DNA of 64,000 nucleotides from Pseudomonadota bacterium. GTDB lineage: Bacteria; Pseudomonadota; Gammaproteobacteria; Burkholderiales; JAJZQI01. The notes below the pieces were generated by a model. That model made no database searches. It saw nothing but the letters and a program-made list of their open reading frames with translations, and had not been told where the DNA came from. The DNA lies in contig JAJZQI010000002.1 of the NCBI GenBank assembly GCA_021851875.1, forward strand, positions 175,169-239,168, read 5' to 3'. Both the position numbers and the translations under genes were made by a program. This document shows, piece by piece, positions 1 through 7,643 of this stretch (its first letter is position 1; each line of letters opens with the position of its first letter).

Positions 1-204
1 CGTGATAGGCCAATGGCCGGCTGACCGTTTTGCCGTCGGCCTGCGCCACATTGACGCTGGCGCTGCTGTGTACCCGAGTCATTTCGCCTTCGCCGCTGGG
101 CAGCGAGGAGGCGGTAAAACTCACCTCGGCGGCCAGCGCAGCGGCACTGCACGCAGCCAACAGGACGGCAACGAGCGGTTTGAGCATGATGCTTGATTTC
201 ATAA
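1..204 (-). CDS. Secreted protein, N-terminal part only; possibly PhoX-like (DUF839) phosphatase
   Basis: The gene reads leftward from an ATG at 204 and runs off the window edge, leaving 68 residues. The first 24 or so form a Sec signal peptide: a basic start (MKSSIMLKP), a hydrophobic stretch of Ala, Val and Leu, and a likely cleavage after ALAA. The mature start, with a short segment ending DGKTVSRPLAYH, resembles the N-terminus of PhoX-type alkaline phosphatases, where a similar strand precedes the first phosphatase motif. It lies 28 nt after a secreted phosphoesterase gene and is probably the last or a late gene of the exbD-tonB operon. The gene and signal peptide are seen directly. The PhoX assignment is inference from a short stretch and from context. 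Confidence 0.5.
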
Positions 205-232
205 CAGATTACTTTCCGGAATGGATTTCATT

Positions 233-1942
233 TTAAAGCCCGCTTGCGGCCGGGCGGGAAAAATCGAACATATTCATCAGGTCGCCGATCGCCGGACGGT
301 TTTCCGGCACATAGGGATTGGCTTTGCCATGCACCGGGTTCGGCAGGTTGTCGCGGCTGCGGGCCGACAGCGGCGGCAAGCCCCAGTTGCGCTCGATGAA
401 TTTGATGATCGAAGCGTGGTCGTAATAGGTGTGATCGACTTCCCCTTTACGCGCATACGGTGACACGGCGATCAGCGGAATGCGCGTACCGTCGCCGAAG
501 AAATCGACGATCTGCACGTAGCCCGAGTCATAGTAACCGCCGCCCTCGTCAAAGGTCACGAGAATGGCGGTTTTCTTCCACAGCGCGGGGTTGGATTGCA
601 CGCGCTTGACGATATCCCGCACCAGTTCCTCGAACCCCGTTTCCATGGCGTAACCGGGATGGCCGGAGATGCTGTCGTACGGTGCGATCACCGATACGGC
701 CGGGAACGTTTTGGCGTTCTTCACGTCGACGTAGAAACGCTGCAGATCGAGCAGCTTGCTCTTGTCCGCTCCGCTCATGGTGGAGTGGAAGAAGGTCTGC
801 GTATCGCACATGCCGCAATACTCGCGGTCGGTTTTCTTGCCGTCGTTGCGGCCGCCACTGTACCACTTCCACGGCAGGCCCGCCTTGGTCATGGCGTCAC
901 CGATGCTGGGAATGATCTGCGGCGGCAGCAGGCGCGTGCCCGGCCCCATCGGCAGGGAACGACCGTCAGCCGTGTAGGACGGGTCGAGATTGTTCACCAT
1001 GTAGTAGGCGCCCGCGGCGCAGTTGCCGTCATTGAACAGCTTGTACGGCAGGCTCTTGATGTAGTCGTTGATGGCTGACACACCGGCGGCATTGGGATCG
1101 GAACAGTTCAGATAGCTGCCGCCGTTCTCAACCAGCTGCTTGCCGCCCTTGAGCACATGCAACTGGGTCACCAGATTGGCCGACGGCACGCCCATTTTGC
1201 CGTTTTCGGTATAAAAAGCCACGTCGGCCGAGGCGAGCGCAAAGTAGTTCTGTGCCGTGCCGCCCATGATGGACTGGTGGTAGTTATCGGCAATGGAATA
1301 CTGTTCCGCCAGCGTTTTGAAATACGGCGCATCGCCCTGGGCCATGTTGTAGAAGCCCATGGCAACGGCACCCTGGTAGGTCGGCACGGCTTCCACCTGC
1401 TCGACCCTGTCACCCAGATAGAAACCGAAATGGTCGGCGGTCCAGACGAACAGATCGTTCTTGCCGCCGTTCACCTGCTGCCACATCTGCAGGAAGCGGT
1501 GAACCGGGTCGCCCGTATGAGCGCCGTAGCTGACGTATTTGGTGATCTGGAACGGCCCGTTGGCCAGTTTCTCGGGAAAACGTGCGTCGGGCACGTCATG
1601 CTGCTGGCCGAAGGCGCCGGCCGCAAAGGGCTGCGGCAGATCTTTATAGCTGCCGGTAATCGGCGGGGTCGGGCGGTAACCCCGGCTCATGTCGGCCGTG
1701 CGCTGGGCAGCCAGCTGGTAATTCGGCCCCGGCGTGCCGTCCGCCTTGACGATGCCCTGCGACAGCAGGTTCCATACGGTCTGTCCTTTGGGCGGCTGGT
1801 ACACGCCATAAAGGTTGTCGAAGGTACGGTTTTCACCCACCACGACGATGACGTGTTCGATCGGCGTTTGCGCCTTGGGGGCGGCGCTGACCAGCGCTGG
1901 CGTGAGAGCCAGCGCAACCGCCGCAGCAATTCGTGACAGCAT
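233..1942 (-). CDS. Secreted phosphoesterase (phospholipase C / acid phosphatase family)
   Basis: This 569-residue protein has a clear signal peptide (residues 1-21, ending LVSAA) and belongs to the PF04185 phosphoesterase family, which includes bacterial phospholipase C and AcpA-type acid phosphatases. The family signature PIEHVIVVVGENRTFDN is at residues 27-43. A later TFDEGGGYYD segment and an HPGYAMETG segment carry the other acidic and His metal and phosphate ligands expected of the alkaline-phosphatase fold. It should release phosphate from phosphodiesters or monoesters in the periplasm or outside the cell. An AAGGATAACC ribosome site precedes the start, 28 nt after exbB. Its place in a TonB operon suggests it supplies the substrate or product of that uptake system. 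Substrate cannot be told from sequence. Confidence 0.88.
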   Translation of the reverse strand: MLSRIAAAVALALTPALVSAAPKAQTPIEHVIVVVGENRTFDNLYGVYQPPKGQTVWNLLSQGIVKADGTPGPNYQLAAQRTADMSRGYRPTPPITGSYKDLPQPFAAGAFGQQHDVPDARFPEKLANGPFQITKYVSYGAHTGDPVHRFLQMWQQVNGGKNDLFVWTADHFGFYLGDRVEQVEAVPTYQGAVAMGFYNMAQGDAPYFKTLAEQYSIADNYHQSIMGGTAQNYFALASADVAFYTENGKMGVPSANLVTQLHVLKGGKQLVENGGSYLNCSDPNAAGVSAINDYIKSLPYKLFNDGNCAAGAYYMVNNLDPSYTADGRSLPMGPGTRLLPPQIIPSIGDAMTKAGLPWKWYSGGRNDGKKTDREYCGMCDTQTFFHSTMSGADKSKLLDLQRFYVDVKNAKTFPAVSVIAPYDSISGHPGYAMETGFEELVRDIVKRVQSNPALWKKTAILVTFDEGGGYYDSGYVQIVDFFGDGTRIPLIAVSPYARKGEVDHTYYDHASIIKFIERNWGLPPLSARSRDNLPNPVHGKANPYVPENRPAIGDLMNMFDFSRPAASGL

Positions 1943-1970
1943 GGTTATCCTTGATTTTCCGTAATGCCGA

Positions 1971-2573
1971 TTAACGCGCGCCCAACAGAGTCAGCGTGAT
2001 CAGCTTCATCTGGTTGGTGACTTCTTCCGCCTTGTTGTTGAAGTAGTTGAAGAACAACATGGCATACAGGGCGATGAAAATACCGACGCCGGTGGCATAC
2101 AAAGCGGTACCGATACCGCGGCTCACGGCTGCCGGATCCGCAGCGACGCTGCCGGAAGAAAGACTGTAGAAGGCGTCGATAATACCCAGAATGGTACCCA
2201 GCAAACCCATCAGCGGGGACAGGGTGATGATGGTATCCAGGATCCACAGACGCGAAACGACCTTGGGCTGCTTGTCCACATAAATGGATTGAGCGATGTA
2301 TTCCATCTGCTCATGCTTATGATTTTCCTTGGCCGCTTCGACGACCTCGCAGATTGCCTCGGCTTGCGGGCTCTTGTGGGAACGGAAGACTTCTAGAATC
2401 TCGCCGTGTAATGTCTTGTCGTGCAGATGGCTGCGCACGAAACTCACCACGTCCTTGCCTTCACGCAGGATGGTGGAGAAAAAAATCATTCGTTCGATGA
2501 TGATGTAGGTCGCCAGCAAAATAACACCGACCATGATGTACATCACAATGTCGTGGATCAGAGTGAACGTCAT
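1971..2573 (-). CDS. exbB: ExbB/TolQ-type proton channel subunit
   Basis: A 200-residue inner-membrane protein with the three membrane segments of the MotA/TolQ/ExbB family, at about residues 8-28, 112-137 and 155-178. The conserved SPLMGLLGTILGIIDAF core and GIGTALYATGVGIFIAL segment are present. With ExbD it uses the proton gradient to energise TonB. It is separated from its usual partner exbD by tonB and the receptor gene, so the module order is exbD-tonB-receptor-exbB. An AAGGA ribosome site precedes the ATG. A strong terminator-like hairpin sits just upstream, so its level may be lower than that of the receptor. At about 200 residues it is slightly short for ExbB but complete. Confidence 0.9.
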   Translation of the reverse strand: MTFTLIHDIVMYIMVGVILLATYIIIERMIFFSTILREGKDVVSFVRSHLHDKTLHGEILEVFRSHKSPQAEAICEVVEAAKENHKHEQMEYIAQSIYVDKQPKVVSRLWILDTIITLSPLMGLLGTILGIIDAFYSLSSGSVAADPAAVSRGIGTALYATGVGIFIALYAMLFFNYFNNKAEEVTNQMKLITLTLLGAR

Positions 2574-2586
2574 GCCGAAATCCTTG

Positions 2587-2615
2587 AAAAAAACCGGAGC
2601 CCGGCGGGGCTCCGG
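2587..2615 (-). terminator. Rho-independent terminator or attenuator between receptor gene and exbB
   Basis: Read on the minus strand, a G/C-rich stem formed by CCGGAGCCC and its complement (2594-2615, tiny loop) is followed by seven T residues (2593-2587). It starts 12 nt after the receptor stop codon and its T-run ends 13 nt before the exbB ATG. It sits inside what otherwise looks like one operon, so it probably reduces read-through rather than ending the unit. Confidence 0.75.
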
Positions 2616-2627
2616 AAAGACGCTGCC

Positions 2628-4829
2628 TTAGAACTTGCCTGATACGTTGAAGAACACCATGCGCGGAGCGCCTGCCTGCAAGGTCTGCCCGGTACCGTTG
2701 GGATCGGAATAACCGTAGCCGTTGGTACCCATGGAAGAGAAGTATTGCTTATTGAACAGGTTGTTCACGTTCAGCTGCACCCTCAATTCCTTGAGCATGC
2801 CTACATTGCGGGTCTTGTAGCCAACACCCAGGTTCCAGATCCAACGCGGATCAACATAGTTGTCGTTGGAGTAGGTGTAGTAACGCTTGGAGGTGTAATC
2901 GCCGCCCAGACGGGAGAACCAGGTACCGTTGTCGTACGCCAGTTCGGTCTTGAAGGTCTGCTGCGGAACGCCAACAACCTGCTTGCCGCTTACATACTGG
3001 ATGGTGGAACCGTTAACGTAGTTATCCTTGTACTCGGTGCTGTTGTAGCTCAGCGCGTTGAACCAGGACCAGGTCGGCGCCAGTTTCCAGTTCAGGCCCA
3101 GGTCGAAACCGTCGGATTGAACCTTACCCACGTTGGCCAGTACGGTCGGGCTGCCGACGATACCGGCGCCACTGCTGATGCTCAGCAGACGGTCGTTGAA
3201 GTCAACGTGATAAACGGACAGTACACCGTCCAGCTTCTCGCCGTGGAAACGCCAGCCGGCTTCATAGGTGGTGGAAGTTTCCGGCCGCAGATTGCCCTGG
3301 ATCGCTGCAAAACCGGCCTGAGTGGTGCCGAACGGCTGGGTGTACAGAGCACGCATGTTCTGCGCGACACCGGCAAACAGTTCGTTCGCCGCATCCAGCT
3401 TGTACACCATGCCCACTTGCGGCAGGAAGTTTTTCTTCGAGGTGATGGTACCGGACGGGTAATTTGCACCGGTGGTCTCGTTGCCGGTCACGTCAACCTT
3501 GGGCGACTTGAAGCCCACGTTCACGGTCAGGCGCGGAGAAACGGTGATGGTGTCCTGCGCGAAGTACTGCAGGGTCTTTTCGGTAAAGTTGAAGGCCCAG
3601 TCGGTACGGAACGGGTTGGACGGGATCACGTACGGCGACAGCGGATCGTTCACGCCGTTCGCGTAATAGCGGCGGGCCTGATTAAGTTTGTCGTCTTCAT
3701 ACCACAGACCGCCTTCGATCTTGTGATTTTTCAGCGTGTAGGTCAGCGTCGAAATCACACCGGAACGGTCGATGTCGTATTCGGTCGTACGCGTGGACGG
3801 CACATTGGTGCCCGGGCTCAGCACGTAAGGAGTCCACCACAGGCCGGCACCGTGGTTGTTGTGGTTGTAAACGGTGTTCTTCCAACGCAGATGATCGTTG
3901 ATCTTGGCATCCAGTGTCACACCGGTCAGGTAGTCGCGGCGCAGACCGGAACCGGCATAATAAGCGTCGTCGATCGAGGTTTCGCCGCTGGTCCAGATAC
4001 CGTTGGCGGAAGCGACCGCCTTTTGCCAGTCGGGATAGTAGTTATCCCAGTTGTAACCCAGGCGGGTAGCCATTTCTTTGGACAGATCCTGGTAGTCGAT
4101 TTCCTGCCGGTCGGACCAGTTGAAGAAGGCGGACAGCTTGCTTTCGCCGAAGAACTGCACGTACTTGGTGTTGATCTGCTGGTAGCGCTGTTCGCCGTGG
4201 CCTTTCCACTTGTCGGAATTCTGATCCACGCCGCTGATGTAGAACTTGCCGCCGTTGCTCAGACGACCGGTATCCAGACGTATAAAGGTACGACGGGCAT
4301 TGTCGCTGCCCAGCATCTGGCTGGCAGCTACGCCGAACTCTTCATCCGGATCGGTGGAATAGAACTGCATGGTACCGCCCAGGTTGCTGGTGGAAGCGGT
4401 ATCCAGCGAACCGGTGCCTTGCGAAACCTGCACGCGGCCGATGTTTTCGGAGGAAATCGCGCGAGCGATGCTCAGACCGTTGTGGTTGCCATAGCTCAGG
4501 TCACCCAACGGAATGTCGTCCAGGGTATAGCCCAGCTGGCTGGAGCTAAAACCGCGCAGACTCAGGTTGGTAGACCATTCGTAGGCGCCGTAGGTATCGC
4601 TGGATTCGAAATGCACGCCCGGCACCTTGTCCAGCACTTTCAGCGGGCTGGTGCCCGGTGCGGAATCCTCGATATCTTTTTTGGTGATGTTTTGCACCTG
4701 ACGGGTTTGACCCTGACCGAATACGGTAATGTCTTCGGTCTGAACAGTATCGTCCTGCGCATAGGCACTGCTGACCAGCGTGGCTGCAATCAGCACTGCC
4801 AGCGGACGAAGGCGAAACGCGTTACTCAT
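2628..4829 (-). CDS. TonB-dependent outer-membrane receptor (module A)
   Basis: A 733-residue protein with a signal peptide (residues 1-24, ending SAYA), a TonB box-like EDITVFG just after it, a plug domain (about 40-165) containing SLRGFSSSQLGYTLDDIP, and a long beta-barrel ending in a C-terminal Phe (NVSGKF), as outer-membrane proteins do. It should bind a substrate too scarce or large for porins and import it with TonB-ExbBD energy. Its neighbours, two secreted phosphate-releasing enzymes, suggest a phosphate or organophosphate ligand rather than a siderophore; this is inference. It is paralogous to the receptor at 7644-9977: both share the plug order and a segment like RTFIRLDTG. An AGGGGG ribosome site lies upstream. 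Confidence 0.9.
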   Translation of the reverse strand: MSNAFRLRPLAVLIAATLVSSAYAQDDTVQTEDITVFGQGQTRQVQNITKKDIEDSAPGTSPLKVLDKVPGVHFESSDTYGAYEWSTNLSLRGFSSSQLGYTLDDIPLGDLSYGNHNGLSIARAISSENIGRVQVSQGTGSLDTASTSNLGGTMQFYSTDPDEEFGVAASQMLGSDNARRTFIRLDTGRLSNGGKFYISGVDQNSDKWKGHGEQRYQQINTKYVQFFGESKLSAFFNWSDRQEIDYQDLSKEMATRLGYNWDNYYPDWQKAVASANGIWTSGETSIDDAYYAGSGLRRDYLTGVTLDAKINDHLRWKNTVYNHNNHGAGLWWTPYVLSPGTNVPSTRTTEYDIDRSGVISTLTYTLKNHKIEGGLWYEDDKLNQARRYYANGVNDPLSPYVIPSNPFRTDWAFNFTEKTLQYFAQDTITVSPRLTVNVGFKSPKVDVTGNETTGANYPSGTITSKKNFLPQVGMVYKLDAANELFAGVAQNMRALYTQPFGTTQAGFAAIQGNLRPETSTTYEAGWRFHGEKLDGVLSVYHVDFNDRLLSISSGAGIVGSPTVLANVGKVQSDGFDLGLNWKLAPTWSWFNALSYNSTEYKDNYVNGSTIQYVSGKQVVGVPQQTFKTELAYDNGTWFSRLGGDYTSKRYYTYSNDNYVDPRWIWNLGVGYKTRNVGMLKELRVQLNVNNLFNKQYFSSMGTNGYGYSDPNGTGQTLQAGAPRMVFFNVSGKF

Positions 4830-4886
4830 TTAAAAAACCCCCTGATAAATGGCTCTTATACATCGACACCGGAATGGACGATCCGG

Positions 4887-5585
4887 CTAGTAATTGATGG
4901 AGAAAACCAGCTTCGTGCGAAATTCCTTCTGGCTCTCACCAACCCAGGCATCTGCCGGAAATGCTGCAAACGCGGCAGAACGAACGGCTTTCAAGGCCGC
5001 CTGATCGAGCAGCGGATAGCCGGACGACTTGGTTATTTCCGCTGAAACAAGTTTCCCGCTGCGATCCAGCACGTAAATGAGCTCGACGACGCCGCTCATG
5101 CCTAAATCACGCGCACTGTCCGGGTAAATCTTTTTCCGCTCGATCTGGCTGCGCACATCCTGCGCGAAGCGGCCCTCGGAAGCCGCATTGCTTTGCGGCG
5201 GAGGGGCCTGGACGGTTGGAATGGTCTTGGCTTCCGGCGCCACCGGCGCAACAGGCACGCTGACCGGATCGGCCTCGGGTGCAGGAGACGGTTTTGCGGC
5301 TACGGGAGTGACCGGAGTTTGCTTAACGGCTGCCGGTTTGCTTTCATGCTGCACCGGCTGCGGTTTGGGCGGGGGCTCGACCGGTTTGGGCGGTTCCACC
5401 GGCTTGGGTGGTTCCTCGGGCGACGCGGCCAAGGTCACCCGAATCGGCGCCTGCGGCGGCAGAGGATCATGCCGAATGGCCAAGTGGGTAATGGCCAGAG
5501 CCAGCATGACGCCGACCAGCGCAGAGCCTCCCTGGGCAAACCATTCCCGCTTGTCGTACACCAGCGGAATTGCCATGGCAGTCAT
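4887..5585 (-). CDS. tonB: TonB energy transducer (module A)
   Basis: A 232-residue TonB. It has an N-terminal membrane anchor (about residues 20-40), a Pro-rich spacer with repeated PPKPVEP units (about 58-140), and a C-terminal TonB domain with YPDSARDLGMSGVVEL and GYPLLDQAALKAVRSA. It spans the periplasm and pushes energy from ExbBD to the receptor. I chose the ATG at 5585, which has a GAAGGAACG ribosome site and lies 19 nt after the exbD stop. An upstream in-frame start at 5630 would overlap exbD and has no ribosome site. It is one of two tonB genes in the window; the other (9998-10780) has a diverged C-terminal domain. Confidence 0.88.
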   Translation of the reverse strand: MTAMAIPLVYDKREWFAQGGSALVGVMLALAITHLAIRHDPLPPQAPIRVTLAASPEEPPKPVEPPKPVEPPPKPQPVQHESKPAAVKQTPVTPVAAKPSPAPEADPVSVPVAPVAPEAKTIPTVQAPPPQSNAASEGRFAQDVRSQIERKKIYPDSARDLGMSGVVELIYVLDRSGKLVSAEITKSSGYPLLDQAALKAVRSAAFAAFPADAWVGESQKEFRTKLVFSINY

Positions 5586-5604
5586 TGACGTTCCTTCGCT
5601 CTGA

Positions 5605-6012
5605 TTATTTCCGGGCCGAGGCGATCGCAATGGAGGTGATGCCGGAGGACTTGACCGTATCCATCACATCCACTAATTGCTGCACGGATGCGTCATGGTC
5701 GCTGTTGACCACCACATCCGCGTCCTTACCGCTTTGCTTGAGCTTGACGAGCTCGGTCTTGAGCGAAACCAGCGTCTGATCCTTGCCGTCGAGCTGAATG
5801 ACGCCTGTCTTGCTGACGGTAACGACCACATGGACGCGCACGTCCAGCTTTTCCGGCTGGCCAGCCGTAGGCAGCTTGGTTTTGATCCCCAGGGCAGGAA
5901 TAACGTGCAGACTGATCAGCACAAAGAAAACCAGCAGAAACATCATCACATCGATCATCGGGATGATTTCGATACGTGCCTTGCGGCGGGGTTCTTCGTG
6001 CCAGAACAACAT
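5605..6012 (-). CDS. exbD: ExbD/TolR biopolymer transport protein
   Basis: A 135-residue protein with one N-terminal membrane segment (about residues 19-40) that includes the proton-carrying Asp of the family in IPMIDVMMFLLVFFVL, followed by a periplasmic domain. It partners ExbB in the motor that drives TonB. It is the first gene of module A and has an AAGGGAAG ribosome site. The promoter at 6069-6098 lies about 50 nt upstream. ExbD placed first and ExbB fourth is an unusual gene order, but both members are intact. Confidence 0.9.
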   Translation of the reverse strand: MLFWHEEPRRKARIEIIPMIDVMMFLLVFFVLISLHVIPALGIKTKLPTAGQPEKLDVRVHVVVTVSKTGVIQLDGKDQTLVSLKTELVKLKQSGKDADVVVNSDHDASVQQLVDVMDTVKSSGITSIAIASARK

Positions 6013-6068
6013 TATCGCTTCCCTTAGCGCTCTTAATCGAGTCGATTAACAAAAATTAAGATACGCAC

Positions 6069-6098
6069 TATATAAGAAAACCTTTACATATGAATTAA
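6069..6098 (-). promoter_or_regulatory. Promoter of module A sharing an element with module B
   Basis: On the minus strand, TTAATT (6098-6093), ATGTAA (6089-6084) and a -10-like TATATA (6074-6069) are spaced exactly as in the element at 10877-10906 before the second tonB. The upstream hexamer lies 18 nt from the -10, with ATGTAA 3 nt below it. The hexamer plus ATGTAA forms a loose 11-bp direct repeat, as a degenerate Pho box would, but neither half matches CTGTCAT well. The identical layout at two loci is what is seen; PhoB control is inference. Confidence 0.55.
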
Positions 6099-6199
6099 CC
6101 TTTTATTTCATTTATTCTTATGATTTCGTACCGGCTACAGCCGTATTACACGGGAGGGATTCCGTACCAAACGCTACCGGAGTCGTCCTCCCTTTGACA

Positions 6200-7588
6200 T
6201 CACTTTCCGTCATACCCCAGCTCTCGACTGCTCAGCTGCCTGTTCCATAATTCATTGCCATGCGAATCGAATACCCGCAGCGTCAGCTGTCTTTGTTTGC
6301 TTTTACCGGCAAAATCCAGCCCGCAAAAATTGCGTTCCCCCACCAGGGTTCCGGCAATGAGGCCGGGGTTCTGCCGTTCCGAATTGATGTCGTGAGTGCC
6401 GGAGGTTAACGGCGAGCAGGTCAGCTCATACAGGGTGTAGTTCCCTGCACGCGGCCAGTGCAGCAACTCCGTGTGGTGCCGGTCGCCCGACAGGAACATC
6501 ACCCCGGGCACGCGCTGCTGATCGAGCCATTGCAGGAAACGCTCGCGTTCGGCGCCGAAATGCCGCCACCCTTCATAGGGACTGGAACGGTCGAGCAACT
6601 GGCTGCCGCCGACGATGAACTTGAAGGTCGCCGCAGAACTCAGCAAGGCATTCTTCAGCCAGCGCATCTGCTGCTCACCGAACATCACCTTGTTGTCATC
6701 CTGCAACTTGTCGTCGTCGCGATACCAGCGGTTATCGAGCAAAAAGAAATCGGCATCGCCCTGATGCACCACGCTAAAGGTGCCCGGCATGCCAGGCAGG
6801 CCATAGGACGGATTGACCCAATAGCGCTCAAACAGCATCAACGCTTGCTGTTTGAAGATGAAGCTGGAATTCGAATCGTTCGGGCCGTAATCGTGGTCGT
6901 CCCATATCGCCGCATGGCTGCCGGTAGAGAGCAGCGCCTGCAACTGCGGCAAAGCGCGGTCATGGCGGTAGCGCGCCGCCATCCCGGCGGGACTGTCATA
7001 GTCCGCTTCGCGGAAATACAGGTTGTCGCCCATCCAGACCGTCAAATCGGGCTTGGCGGCCTCCATCGCCGAGAAGATTTCCATTCCGCCGCCGTAGCTC
7101 GAACCGGGCCGGTCGTAGGCGGGTTCGTTGATATAGGCGCAGGAGCCGATCAGCACGCGAAAATCGGGCGGATCCGTGCGCCACTGCCACAATGACTGCG
7201 TCGCCAGCTCATGCGTTTTGCCGGCCGGTTTACCGTTCAACACGACCTGATAAGCGTACCGCCGCCCCGGTTGCAGGCCATCCAGCAGCAAATGCGCGGT
7301 AAAATCCTCGCTCCTGAGCAGCCTGACCGCATCGCTGGAGAGCTTTTTCTCGCCGCTCGACTTGCCGGACGCGGACATTTCCCAATAGACGATCCTGGCC
7401 GTCGCCGGGGCATCCGCTTGCAGCCATACCGTGGCCGAACGCATCGCCGTGGGCCCCACCATGGGGCCGGCCTGCAAAGCGGCCGCATGAGCGGCAGCCG
7501 ACAGACTTGCGCCGAACAGCAAGGCGCACGCCGTAACCGCACCCCGCAAAAAATGTCCCGCCGTACCTGCACCACCTTGTTTCAACAT
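6200..7588 (-). CDS. PhoD-like secreted alkaline phosphatase
   Basis: A 462-residue protein with a signal peptide, an N-terminal fibronectin-like PhoD_N region (GPMVGPTAMRSATVWLQ), and the metallophosphatase core of the PhoD family. Ligand motifs are IGSCAYINEPAYD, VWMGDNLYFREAD, WDDHDYGPNDSN and SGDRHHTE, which carry the Asp, Asn and His metal ligands. It should hydrolyse phosphomonoesters and diesters outside the cytoplasm, typically with Ca and Fe. I chose the ATG at 7588 because a GAGAGGAACC ribosome site precedes it; an in-frame start at 7675 would lie inside the receptor gene upstream. It follows the TonB-dependent receptor by 55 nt, which contain a small GC hairpin (7609-7632). It is likely the last gene of module B. 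Confidence 0.9.
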   Translation of the reverse strand: MLKQGGAGTAGHFLRGAVTACALLFGASLSAAAHAAALQAGPMVGPTAMRSATVWLQADAPATARIVYWEMSASGKSSGEKKLSSDAVRLLRSEDFTAHLLLDGLQPGRRYAYQVVLNGKPAGKTHELATQSLWQWRTDPPDFRVLIGSCAYINEPAYDRPGSSYGGGMEIFSAMEAAKPDLTVWMGDNLYFREADYDSPAGMAARYRHDRALPQLQALLSTGSHAAIWDDHDYGPNDSNSSFIFKQQALMLFERYWVNPSYGLPGMPGTFSVVHQGDADFFLLDNRWYRDDDKLQDDNKVMFGEQQMRWLKNALLSSAATFKFIVGGSQLLDRSSPYEGWRHFGAERERFLQWLDQQRVPGVMFLSGDRHHTELLHWPRAGNYTLYELTCSPLTSGTHDINSERQNPGLIAGTLVGERNFCGLDFAGKSKQRQLTLRVFDSHGNELWNRQLSSRELGYDGK

Positions 7589-7643
7589 GGTTCCTCTCAC
7601 AGCAGAACGCGCCCCCGCCTGAACGAGGGCGCTTGAACGCCGA

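Noticed and set aside
2745..5045. 766-residue open frame on the plus strand
   Set aside because: It is antisense to the module A receptor and tonB, lacks a ribosome site, and has no domain; it arises from GC-rich codon bias.
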